NCBI GenBank assembly: GCA_965224105.1
Contig: CBDCYH010000002.1
Coordinates: forward strand, 434,001 to 498,000
Length of the DNA: 64,000 bases
Source: CBDCYH01 sp965224105
Lineage (GTDB): Bacteria; Bacteroidota; Rhodothermia; Rhodothermales; JABDKH01
Direction: 5' to 3'
Shown here: positions 8,303 through 16,193 of the stretch, one piece after another
Layout: every line of letters begins with the position of its first letter
Position numbering within the stretch: the first letter of the stretch is position 1
The notes under the pieces: generated by a model
What the model was told of the DNA's origin: nothing
Seen by the model: only the letters and a program-made list of their open reading frames with translations
The model's database searches: none
Translations under genes and position numbers: made by a program

Positions 8303-8357
8303 CGAGCTCTGTAGATGGAGTACCCGCCGGGTCGCCCCCAGGACTCCTCGCGATGAC
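8303..8357 (+). repeat. Isolated B repeat element
   Basis: A stand-alone B element with the same CGAGCTCTGTAGATGGAG front seen near 7352 and the CTCCTCGCGATGAC end seen at 1580-1593. It lies between the 3' end of rtcB and the upstream side of the small lipoprotein gene. The core is slightly changed (GGGTCGCCCCCAGGACTCC). Confidence 0.75.
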
Positions 8358-8375
8358 AAGATTGATCCCAACCCC

Positions 8376-9761
8376 TCACCTCTTCCTTCTCCTCCTTTTC
8401 TTCCTCCTCCACGGTGCGTTAGCCTTCCAATCTCCCGCCATTATGCATCCGTACGGATCGATAAAATCAATTACCTCACCCAGTCCGAACTCTTTCATCT
8501 GCTGCTGCAATGCATCGGCATTCTTGTACGCCGAGGGCAACTCAGAAATATCGATCTCGCCCGAGAAGAATCTGACATCCAGACCTTCCGTCTCCTCAGC
8601 AAAGATCGACTCTTTACTCCTCCCACCTTTGCTTCTGATATGCTGCGATCTGCTCACATTTCTTCCCGCACCATGCGGAGCAAATCCGAGATTTCTTTCC
8701 GTGGTTTCACCCTTAACGATGAGCACTGGCTCGCTCATGTTGAGCGGCACCAGCCTCAAACCATCCGTGGAGTCGGGCACGAACTTGTCGGCAAGTGGTG
8801 TAGCACCTTTGGCATGATAGAACAGGTCGCCTTCCCTGAAGACGAAGTTGTGCTCGTTCCAAAATCTGAACTGTGTCTCCGCGCCAGTTGCTTCAACCGT
8901 TGCCTGATGTAGAACTTCGTGGTTTGTCTTCGTCCAGGTTCTCACAATTTGTAGTGCCTCCCAGTAGATCTTCCCCCAATCATCGTCAAAAGGAATCCAC
9001 GCGTTATGTGGTTTTGTGTTGGGGGATATTTCTTTCCGAAACATTTCCGCCAACTTTTTTCCTTGGGTAAACAGTTTTGCACCAAACCCTCTGCTCCCGT
9101 GATGCGTCACCATGACTGTTTCGTCAGTGGATCTCAGTTTCCCGACATACAGAAAATGGTTTCCATCTCCTTGCGTTCCAAGATGAGTCCTTGCAACAAG
9201 TGTGCTTGCCTCATTGTTCAGCAGTTTATTCTCGGCAATCTGATCAGCCAGGTTTTTCGGAAGGTCGAAGAGCTTGTCCGCGTGCCTACCGCCTCCGCCA
9301 AAATGAGTAACGGAGTGCGCGGCATCCAGAACTTTTTTCGGATCCACCTTACCAAAGTTTGTCATCATCACCGAGCAACAAACATCTGCACTGTGCATCG
9401 CAGGATGAATCGCGTTTTTGGCGACCGCGACACCGCCGACAGGAATTACGCCAGGCGAGCCAACAGGGCACGCGTCCGGCATAACCGCACCGCCAACCAG
9501 CGTGGGTGTTTTCATCAAGACGTCCATCGTCCCGATGACCGACTCCACATTGCTGATTTCCTTCGGAGACTCTGCACTGATGTTTCTGACGTACGGTACC
9601 GGCTCGTTGAATGGCTGTACGATTGTCGGTGCGCACGCATCCAGGTATGCAATGAGTGCACCGTTTTCGAGGCCTTGCTCGTTGGCGCCCTTTATTGCAT
9701 CAGCAAACCATTTTCCCGGCTTGTATCCGAGATCAATCAACGTTTTTCCTGTAATTGCCAT
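8376..9761 (-). CDS. rtcB: RtcB-family RNA-splicing / RNA-repair ligase
   Basis: A 461-residue protein of the RtcB family, which joins RNA 2',3'-cyclic phosphate or 3'-phosphate ends to 5'-OH ends using GTP and Mn2+. The metal site HSADVCCSV, the GTQGDGNHF motif and the GMP-linked histidine in HGAGRNVSRS are all present. Start ATG 9761 (MAITGKTLIDLGYKPGKWF) was chosen over a TTG 15 codons upstream that would cross the divergent promoter. The protein ends in a basic tail (RRKKRRRRKR), unusual and perhaps RNA-binding. No archease gene is near. It is transcribed away from a WYL-type regulator with a 23-bp inverted repeat in between, suggesting regulated expression on RNA damage or stress. Confidence 0.92.
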   Translation of the reverse strand: MAITGKTLIDLGYKPGKWFADAIKGANEQGLENGALIAYLDACAPTIVQPFNEPVPYVRNISAESPKEISNVESVIGTMDVLMKTPTLVGGAVMPDACPVGSPGVIPVGGVAVAKNAIHPAMHSADVCCSVMMTNFGKVDPKKVLDAAHSVTHFGGGGRHADKLFDLPKNLADQIAENKLLNNEASTLVARTHLGTQGDGNHFLYVGKLRSTDETVMVTHHGSRGFGAKLFTQGKKLAEMFRKEISPNTKPHNAWIPFDDDWGKIYWEALQIVRTWTKTNHEVLHQATVEATGAETQFRFWNEHNFVFREGDLFYHAKGATPLADKFVPDSTDGLRLVPLNMSEPVLIVKGETTERNLGFAPHGAGRNVSRSQHIRSKGGRSKESIFAEETEGLDVRFFSGEIDISELPSAYKNADALQQQMKEFGLGEVIDFIDPYGCIMAGDWKANAPWRRKKRRRRKR

Positions 9762-9797
9762 GACTATTGGGGTTGCTTTCCTCCATGATATAAAGTA

Positions 9798-9820
9798 ACT
9801 ACGCATCCATCTTGCGTAGT
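9798..9820. promoter_or_regulatory. Inverted repeat in the rtcB / regulator divergent promoter
   Basis: ACTACGC (9798-9804), nine bases, then GCGTAGT (9814-9820): a perfect 7-bp inverted repeat. It lies within the 65 bp between the rtcB start (9761, minus) and the regulator start (9827, plus). Its position makes it the best candidate operator of the adjacent WYL-type protein. A related half-site, ACTACG, recurs at 10315-10320 downstream of that gene. Confidence 0.5.
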
Positions 9821-9826
9821 AAAATC

Positions 9827-10285
9827 ATGGCGACCAACAAGAATGCACTTTTGCGGTATCGGACTATTGATCGTTGTCTGCAAAACAGGCAGCGCAGTTG
9901 GACGCTCACCATGCTCAAAGACGCGTGTACGGAGGCCCTCAGCGAACTCGAGGGCAGGCAAACGGACCTGGGACTCCGAACCATCCAGCTCGACATCCAA
10001 AATATGCGCGGTGATAAGCTCGGGTATCATGCGCCTATCGAAGTCTACGATCGGAAATTCTACCGCTACGCGGATCCCAATTATAAACTCAGCGACGTCC
10101 CGATATCTGATCTGGATCTAGACGTATTGCGCGAGTCGGTCGAGGTCCTCCGGCAGTTTAAAGACTTCTCCCTTTTCAAAGACCTCGGTGGTGTAATCCA
10201 GAAACTGGAAGACATGTGCCACGGTTCCAATTCCTGCGCAGCAATAGCCGATCCCGAACCAGCGGACTGGCCAGTGATTATCTGA
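9827..10285 (+). CDS. Truncated WYL-family transcriptional regulator (lacks the WYL domain)
   Basis: A 152-residue protein matching the N-terminal half of Bacteroidota WYL-type regulators: NALLRYRTIDRCLQN, a winged-helix region (TLTMLKDACTEALSELEG, LRTIQLDIQNMRGDKLGY), YDRKFYRYADPNY, and the linker ELRESVEVLRQF-like helix through VIQKLEDM. Relatives of about 330 residues continue into the ligand-sensing WYL and WCX domains; here the protein stops with ADWPVII at that boundary. No WYL sequence is visible in the 97 bp before the next gene. It may be a truncated but working DNA-binding protein or an early pseudogene. Divergence from rtcB suggests rtcB is or was its target. Start ATG 9827 is preferred over a TTG at 9812. 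Confidence 0.75.
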   Translation: MATNKNALLRYRTIDRCLQNRQRSWTLTMLKDACTEALSELEGRQTDLGLRTIQLDIQNMRGDKLGYHAPIEVYDRKFYRYADPNYKLSDVPISDLDLDVLRESVEVLRQFKDFSLFKDLGGVIQKLEDMCHGSNSCAAIADPEPADWPVII

Positions 10286-10316
10286 TGCTGCCACAGGATG
10301 GGTCAGAAATGAAGAC

Positions 10317-10334
10317 TACGAATTGCGATTCGTA
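10317..10334. promoter_or_regulatory. 18-nt hairpin downstream of the WYL-less regulator
   Basis: TACGAAT, loop TGCG, ATTCGTA, followed by CCTTTTG. It may be a weak terminator for the regulator gene or an operator for the lipoprotein gene starting at 10383. The T-run is short. Confidence 0.35.
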
Positions 10335-10382
10335 CCTTTTGTAGGCTGGTCCCACGGGAGGCCAGTCAAATCACCAGCCAAC

Positions 10383-13271
10383 ATGACTCTACGTACCACA
10401 GCCTTGCTCGCATTCTGTTTGGTACTATCTGTAGCAAGTTGCTCGAGGCCAACCGACGACCCATCGGTCGACACATCAGACCAGATGGTTGACCCCATCG
10501 ACGGCGACCTCATCCCAGGGTCCCCGGCCCTTTCACCATCCGAGGCCCTCGCGAGTTTCGTGCTTGAGGACGGATTCGAAATAGATCTCGTTGCGGCAGA
10601 GCCGGATGTCGTTGCACCAGTTGCCATGACCTTCGACGGCGACGGGGCAATGTGGATTGTCGAGATGCGCGCATACATGGAAGACATTGAGGGATCAACG
10701 GAGGATAAACCAGTAGGCACTATCCGCGTTCTTCGCGATCTCGATGGCGACAACCACTACGAAACTGCAACTACTTTCGTGGACGGGCTCGTCCTCCCGC
10801 GAGCAGTCGCAATCGCTAACGGTGGAATTCTCGTGGCCGAACCGCCCAACCTGTGGTTCTACGAAAACGACGACTACACTGCTGGCAAGCGGACTCTTGT
10901 TGATTCGACCTACGCGGTTGGCGGCAACCCCGAACATCAGCCAAACGGACTAGTCCGTGCGATCGACAACTGGATCTACAGCGCAAAGGCGGACGTTCGG
11001 TACCGCTTCCGCGATGGTATCTGGGAAAAAGAAAAAACGGAGTTCCGGGGACAATGGGGCCTGGCTCAGGACGACTTCGGAAGACTGTTCTACAATCATA
11101 ACAGCGCGACGCTTCTGGGGGACAATCTTACTCCCGGCATGATGTCCTACAATCCGAACCACAAACCTATTGGTAAGAGTTACGGCCCCCCAAAAGCCAG
11201 CAACAAGCTGTTTCCGATCCGAATGAACCCAGGTGTAAACCGGGCATATCTCGAAGCAACGCTTGATGATGATGGAAAGCTCAGTAACGTAACATCAGCA
11301 TGCGGACCGACGATTTACCGCGGTGACAACTTTCCGGGCAGCCATTACGGCAACGCTTTTGTGATGGAGCCGGCCGGTAATCTGGTAAAGCGCGTCATCC
11401 TCCGGGACAGTGCTGGCGTAGTGAGCGGTACCTTTCCGTACGAGGGGAAAGAGTTTCTCGCATCAACGGATGAGCGCTTTAGACCGGTAAGCGGATACAC
11501 CGGCCCAGATGGTTCGCTGTACATCGTTGATATGTACCGAGGCGTGATACAGCACAAGACTTACCTCACGGAGTATCTGCAACGACAGATCGAAGCCCGC
11601 GGGCTCGCCCAGCCTCTAGATCGCGGACGGATATACCGCGTGCGCAGTAGCAAGCGCGAACTTGCATCGCAATCAAACCTGATCCACGCTTCGACCATCG
11701 AACTAGTCCGTGCGCTCCAGCACCCAAATGGATGGTGGAGAGATACCGCACAGCAATTGTTGGTGGAGAGAGGAGACTTTACGGCGGGAAAGGCGCTGAG
11801 GGAGCTTTCGCTGGACGCCGCCGATCCTGTGGCGCAGGTACACGCGCTATGGACTTTGGAGGGATTGCAGATGCTTGTCATCGAAGACCTCGAGCGGGCT
11901 GCGCGCAGATCCCGGTCACCGAAGGTTCTTTCCCATATCCTCCGTCTGGCTAAGGGTTTTGCCTATTCTGGAGATGCGGACCGGGCCCTGCATCTGGTTA
12001 GGTCAGTTGTCGGTGGGAATCGCGAGATCGACCTGAATCGCATCTTGAGCCTGCAATCGTTCCACCCTTCGAATCATGACGGAGTCCTGGAAACACTGTC
12101 GGAGTTGTCGCACTCTTATGCGGATGATCCAGATTTTGTGGACGCAGTGTTGGGCGGACTGCAGGGAGCGGAAGTCCCGTTCATGGATTTACTGAATGAC
12201 ATAGGGACAGCTTCAAACTCCGAGCTCTATTTAGCACTCGAAGAATCACGCTTTGCGGAACAGGTTGGGCCAACGCTGGCTGCACTTTCGGTGGACACCG
12301 AGCATACAGAACTTATGCAACGCGGACGGGTCGTTTACGAAAGAGAATGCGCACTTTGCCACGGCGCCGGCGGCGACGGTATCACATCAACGGCTCCCAC
12401 ACTTCTCCGGTCAAGCTGGGTGCTGCAAGATCCGAGGACACCCATTCGCATCATACTCGATGGGCTAAGTGGACCGCTACTTGTAAACGGTAGTCCGGTC
12501 GTGACCGCGAGTGACGTGATGCCGGGTTTTCGAAACCTGACTGCGATGACTGACGATGATATTGCCGCGCTCGTTTCTTTTATTCGGAACGGCTGGAGCA
12601 ACCGCTCTGGTGTTGTCACCCCCGCGCTGGTTGCATCTGTGCGCGACGAACCAACGCCACCCGGCACTTACACTGCAGAACGATTACTCATGATGCAAGA
12701 ACCAGGCTTCGAGCCACTCTTTGTGGGGCAAGATTTAGAATCTTTCGAAACACTTGGGGGCGCAGCCAGATTCGTATTCAACGATGGCATCCTCACGGGG
12801 ACGACGGCAGCGGATTCGCCGAACACTTTCCTTGCAACGACACGCCACTACACCGATTTCATTCTCGAGTTCGAGGTAAAGGTTGATTCTCTTATCAATT
12901 CCGGAGTGCAAATTCGCAGCAACTCGCGTCGGGATTATCAAAACGGACGAGTGCACGGATACCAGGTCGAGATCGATCCGTCGGCGCGAGCGTGGAGCGC
13001 CGGGATTTACGACGAAGGTCGCCGTGGCTGGCTATTTGACCTGCGCGGCAACAGGGCTGCGCGCGAAGCATTCCGGCAGAACGACTGGAATCACTACCGT
13101 GTTGAGGTCAACGGTGAACACATCAGAACATGGATCAACGGGGTTCTCGCAGCCGATCTCATCGACGACATGACCGATTCCGGATTCATTGCATTTCAGG
13201 TCCACTCCGTCGGGGAAGCACACTTGGTTGGTCGGGATATCCAGTGGCGCAATGTTAGAATTAAGGAGTGA
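10383..13271 (+). CDS. Lipoprotein with beta-propeller, HEAT-like, cytochrome c and DUF1080 domains (PVC-type dehydrogenase-like)
   Basis: A 962-residue lipoprotein (lipobox VASC, Cys20; start ATG 10383). The order is: six-bladed propeller of the membrane-bound dehydrogenase type familiar from Planctomycetes and Verrucomicrobia (about 45-430, with AAEPDVVAPVAMTFDGDG and VDMYRGVIQHKTYL); a helical HEAT-like segment (about 440-640); a class I cytochrome c domain with the haem motif CALCH near residue 655 and a likely axial methionine in VMPGF; and a C-terminal DUF1080 (3-keto-disaccharide hydrolase/concanavalin-like) domain (about 765-962, with FILEFEVKVDS and NDWNHYRVEVNG). The likely role is periplasmic oxidation or binding of a sugar with electron transfer through haem; the substrate is unknown. 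It stands alone, with no sugar transporter nearby. Confidence 0.8.
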   Translation: MTLRTTALLAFCLVLSVASCSRPTDDPSVDTSDQMVDPIDGDLIPGSPALSPSEALASFVLEDGFEIDLVAAEPDVVAPVAMTFDGDGAMWIVEMRAYMEDIEGSTEDKPVGTIRVLRDLDGDNHYETATTFVDGLVLPRAVAIANGGILVAEPPNLWFYENDDYTAGKRTLVDSTYAVGGNPEHQPNGLVRAIDNWIYSAKADVRYRFRDGIWEKEKTEFRGQWGLAQDDFGRLFYNHNSATLLGDNLTPGMMSYNPNHKPIGKSYGPPKASNKLFPIRMNPGVNRAYLEATLDDDGKLSNVTSACGPTIYRGDNFPGSHYGNAFVMEPAGNLVKRVILRDSAGVVSGTFPYEGKEFLASTDERFRPVSGYTGPDGSLYIVDMYRGVIQHKTYLTEYLQRQIEARGLAQPLDRGRIYRVRSSKRELASQSNLIHASTIELVRALQHPNGWWRDTAQQLLVERGDFTAGKALRELSLDAADPVAQVHALWTLEGLQMLVIEDLERAARRSRSPKVLSHILRLAKGFAYSGDADRALHLVRSVVGGNREIDLNRILSLQSFHPSNHDGVLETLSELSHSYADDPDFVDAVLGGLQGAEVPFMDLLNDIGTASNSELYLALEESRFAEQVGPTLAALSVDTEHTELMQRGRVVYERECALCHGAGGDGITSTAPTLLRSSWVLQDPRTPIRIILDGLSGPLLVNGSPVVTASDVMPGFRNLTAMTDDDIAALVSFIRNGWSNRSGVVTPALVASVRDEPTPPGTYTAERLLMMQEPGFEPLFVGQDLESFETLGGAARFVFNDGILTGTTAADSPNTFLATTRHYTDFILEFEVKVDSLINSGVQIRSNSRRDYQNGRVHGYQVEIDPSARAWSAGIYDEGRRGWLFDLRGNRAAREAFRQNDWNHYRVEVNGEHIRTWINGVLAADLIDDMTDSGFIAFQVHSVGEAHLVGRDIQWRNVRIKE

Positions 13272-13280
13272 ATCAGGAGG

Positions 13281-13436
13281 CTACCGCCAAAGGATATTGA
13301 GCTGAGCGAAGATCACCTTGCGGTCTCCACCTGTGGAACTCCGTTGTGGGATCTGGAACAGCGTCGAGGTGGCAGCGGGATCAACGTGTAACCGGTGCTG
13401 ATGACTATCGCACTGGTCAGGAACGTGGCAAGAATT
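13281..13436 (-). pseudogene. Relic of the C-terminus of an outer-membrane beta-barrel protein
   Basis: The minus-strand frame ending at a TAG at 13281-13283 has no start, but its last ~30 codons look truly coding: DPAATSTLFQIPQR, SSTGGDRKVIFAQLN, ILWR-stop. The alternating aromatic/hydrophobic end resembles the last strand of an outer-membrane barrel. A neighbouring frame upstream reads FLTSAIVISTGYTL, which would join it through one frameshift. Nothing more of the gene remains before the ECF sigma gene. Confidence 0.35.
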
Positions 13437-13495
13437 TTACCCCGAACCGAACACTTCGCCGTTTATTTTCCTCTATACGGTAGGAGGGAGATTCA

Positions 13496-14050
13496 GTGGA
13501 CAAAAGACGCCAGGCATTTGCAGTCCTAAAAGCCCAGAGCGGGGATCGAGAAGCTCTCGACGCTCTGTTCAGATCCATCCAGGAAATGTTGTTCAGGTCA
13601 ATCCGGGGGGTGATGGGCAACACCGGATCTGCAGAAGATGTACTTCAAGATGTATTTGTCATTCTTCAAAAGTCGCTTGTACACTTGCGCGACCCCGCGT
13701 TGTTTGCACCGTGGGCCTACCGTATTGCAATAAGAGAGGCGGTGCGACATACCCGAACGAGCTCCAAAACCTTGTGGAGCAGGGATGGGGTGGATGCAGA
13801 TGATCTTGCCGATCCAGCGCCGCTGAACCCGCTCGAATCCGTTGAGTTGGCTGAACTTCACCAGCTGGTATCTACGGTTCCACTCGCGAGCAGATCGGTT
13901 CTCGTCCTGCACTATCTCGAGGATCTCTCGCTAACGGAGGTGGCTGATATTCTCTCCATCCCTATCGGCACGGTCAAGTCCCGACTCGCGTATGGTCTTC
14001 AGTCACTCCGCAACACTTTAAACTCAAAGAACAAAATTGAACAAAGGTAA
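13496..14050 (+). CDS. ECF-type RNA polymerase sigma factor
   Basis: A 184-residue sigma-70 family protein of the ECF class. Region 2 is visible in GSAEDVLQDVFVILQKS and PWAYRIAIREAVRH, region 4 in LVLHYLEDLSLTEVADIL and PIGTVKSRLAYGLQSL. The start is GTG 13496, supported by an AGGAGG at 13482-13487 at good spacing. The stop is followed after 5 nt by a small membrane-protein gene, the place where an anti-sigma factor normally lies. The target regulon is unknown. Confidence 0.88.
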   Translation: MDKRRQAFAVLKAQSGDREALDALFRSIQEMLFRSIRGVMGNTGSAEDVLQDVFVILQKSLVHLRDPALFAPWAYRIAIREAVRHTRTSSKTLWSRDGVDADDLADPAPLNPLESVELAELHQLVSTVPLASRSVLVLHYLEDLSLTEVADILSIPIGTVKSRLAYGLQSLRNTLNSKNKIEQR

Positions 14051-14055
14051 AATAG

Positions 14056-14358
14056 ATGAACGCAACCGATCTGAATAAAGTAAGAACTGGCGCCCTCGAC
14101 AAGATCGAGGCAAGCCGTAAATCAGCAACTCGGTTCCTAATGGCCGCCGGTGTTTTCGAGTTAGTGCTTATGGTCGCAATATTCGTCTTGATGGATTTAA
14201 GCAACGAACTGCATCTGTTGGTGTTTTTCTGTTCATGCCTGGTTTACGGCACGCTTGCGTTCGGGCTGTTTGCTTTGAAGTCTTATGTCGATCTCTCGAC
14301 ACTCAGGGTCCTCAACGCGATCGATCTCGGGCGTGGGGCAACTGACTTGGATCGTTGA
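14056..14358 (+). CDS. Small membrane protein coupled to the ECF sigma factor (possible anti-sigma partner)
   Basis: A 100-residue protein beginning 5 nt after the sigma-factor stop, so surely co-transcribed. The N-terminal ~30 residues are charged and cytoplasmic (NKVRTGALDKIEASRKSATR), then two hydrophobic helices follow (about 31-52 and 55-76, FLMAAGVFELVLMVAIFVL and LLVFFCSCLVYGTLAFGLF), then a short tail. It lacks the HxxxCxxC zinc motif of ZAS anti-sigma factors. Position suggests control of the sigma factor; the mechanism is not evident. Confidence 0.65.
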   Translation: MNATDLNKVRTGALDKIEASRKSATRFLMAAGVFELVLMVAIFVLMDLSNELHLLVFFCSCLVYGTLAFGLFALKSYVDLSTLRVLNAIDLGRGATDLDR

Positions 14359-14420
14359 CCCCATCCATTGGACTAACCTCGTCAGTGGGAAACAGCGGGG
14401 TAATGTGGCAATGCTCACAG

Positions 14421-14476
14421 GCCGAGCTACCCGGGGATGGAATCACCGCGTTACACTCGTGGCTCTTCTCCATGAC
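14421..14476 (+). repeat. Degenerate B repeat element
   Basis: GCCGAGCTACCCGGGGATGG, then ATCACCGCG and CTCCATGAC, follows the layout of the B elements at 1541 and 2084 with many substitutions. It lies between the sigma operon and the metallo-hydrolase gene, an interval (14359-14565) with no other feature. Confidence 0.5.
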
Positions 14477-14565
14477 AGGTAGAAGTCGAGGCCTCCTTTT
14501 ATATTTACCTGGCGAATGTTAAGATGCTGGCAGCCACCCGTTAACTAATTACGGAGCAGACTGCC

Positions 14566-16083
14566 ATGAACTCACCCTTCGACGACCACATCTCGGCCGA
14601 CACCGCAGTACTTTTCGAAAACCCCGTTCCCATTCCTCGAGAACCAAAGGGCCCGTATCTCCTTTGGGGAGACGGAGTTGAAATTCTTGACCAGAATTCG
14701 CAGCGAACCAAAGTGAGAGCGAGAGGACGAAACAGGACGGGCTGGGTCGACAACGATGCGCTCGGAGGTCAATCACTCATGGAGTTCTACTACATTGACG
14801 TTGGCCAGGGCGACGGTGTGTTGATGAAAACACCTGCCTTCGAACACATAATGATTGATGGCGGTTGGCCGCGTCGAAATCAGGACACTGGAAAGAACGC
14901 GGCTGATTTCGTCGACTGGAAATTCTACCAGGACTACAAGAAAACGCGTATCGAATTGGAAGCAATGATTTGCTCCCACAACGATCAGGACCACTATGGG
15001 GGTCTGTGGGACTTACTCAACGCAGATCTTGAAGAAGAGTTAGACGTGTCTGATGTATTCGTTCAGGACTTCTACCACGCTGGTTTGGGTTGGTGGGAAA
15101 AGCCAGGTTCATCAAGCAAGTGGTTAGGGCCATACGATACAGTAGACGGGGAAACATTTTTTACTCAACTAATGAGTTCGCGCGCATCGTTAATGCGAGG
15201 TCTAAACGGCCCGGGGCCGAAGCTCGTAGGCGAATGGCGCCAATTCCTGGAGAAGGTGTCAAAATCGAAATGGAAAGACGGGAGCAACACGGGAGTTTCT
15301 GCTCTCCTCCATTCTCACGGCTTCCTTCCGGGGTTTGAAACCAAATCTGCGAATAGACCGGCGATTCGGGTTCTCGGACCCGTCGAGTTTGACGTCAACG
15401 GAAAATCAGCCGTCCGTAGGTTTACTGGAGGTGATAGCCAAAACACAAACGGCAACAGTATCATGCTGCGTGTCGACTACGGAAGAACCCGCACAATCTT
15501 AACGGGCGATTTAAACAAGAAAAGTCAGCGCGCATTGGTTGACGATTACGCAGGGGACACTTTGGAATTCGAATGTGATGTTGCCAAGGCCTGCCATCAC
15601 GGCAGTGCGGATATCTCATACAACTTCTTGCAACGGTTGCGACCAGCGGTGACCATTATATCCTCGGGTGACAACGAAGGTCATGACCACCCGCGACCGG
15701 GAGTTGTAGCGGCAAGCGCTACGACGGGCTATTTTGAACAGAAAAATGATGAACTAGTAAGTCCGCTTATCTTTTCAACCGAATTGGCCAGGAGCGTGAG
15801 TTTCGGAAACGGCTTCAAACTCGAGTTGCTTGATACGCAGGGCAACGCAGAGGGAGAAATCGACGGTGCCGAGTTCGACCGGTCCCGGATCCACTACAAG
15901 GAGACCAAGTCAGGCGATCGCCATCCTAAAACGAAATCTCGACGTATGGATAACTCATTGATTGTGGCAGGACTAATTTACGGTTTGGTAAACGTCCGCA
16001 CCGACGGAGAGACCATAATGTGTGCGACCATGGATGAGAAGCATCACAACTGGAGAATACACAAGCTGAAATCCAGGTTCTAG
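14566..16083 (+). CDS. Stand-alone ComEC-type metallo-beta-lactamase-fold protein with an N-terminal SH3-like domain
   Basis: A 505-residue soluble protein without signal peptide. Residues 1-65 look like a small SH3-type barrel (KGPYLLWGDGVEILD, KVRARGRNRTGWVD). Residues ~68-390 are a metallo-beta-lactamase fold of the ComEC/Rec2 type: YIDVGQGDGVLM, a SHNDQDHYGG metal motif, TILTGDLNK, and CHHGSADISYNF with IISSGDNEGHDHPRP. In the metal motif the usual second histidine is replaced by aspartate. A C-terminal ~100 residues have no recognised domain. No ComEC membrane part or competence gene is near. It is probably a phosphodiesterase or nuclease; a defence role is possible but unsupported. Confidence 0.72.
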   Translation: MNSPFDDHISADTAVLFENPVPIPREPKGPYLLWGDGVEILDQNSQRTKVRARGRNRTGWVDNDALGGQSLMEFYYIDVGQGDGVLMKTPAFEHIMIDGGWPRRNQDTGKNAADFVDWKFYQDYKKTRIELEAMICSHNDQDHYGGLWDLLNADLEEELDVSDVFVQDFYHAGLGWWEKPGSSSKWLGPYDTVDGETFFTQLMSSRASLMRGLNGPGPKLVGEWRQFLEKVSKSKWKDGSNTGVSALLHSHGFLPGFETKSANRPAIRVLGPVEFDVNGKSAVRRFTGGDSQNTNGNSIMLRVDYGRTRTILTGDLNKKSQRALVDDYAGDTLEFECDVAKACHHGSADISYNFLQRLRPAVTIISSGDNEGHDHPRPGVVAASATTGYFEQKNDELVSPLIFSTELARSVSFGNGFKLELLDTQGNAEGEIDGAEFDRSRIHYKETKSGDRHPKTKSRRMDNSLIVAGLIYGLVNVRTDGETIMCATMDEKHHNWRIHKLKSRF

Positions 16084-16193
16084 ATCAATTACAGTGCGTG
16101 ATTTCTTGAGTTGGGGCACTAGCGACATTCTCCGCCAGGCCAGGCCCAGGCGTCCAATCGGGTCGATCTGTCTCCATCCGCACCTGACATCCC

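Noticed and set aside
8289..9788. Long plus-strand frames opposite rtcB
   Set aside because: Shadows of the conserved rtcB reading frame; RtcB motifs are all on the minus strand.
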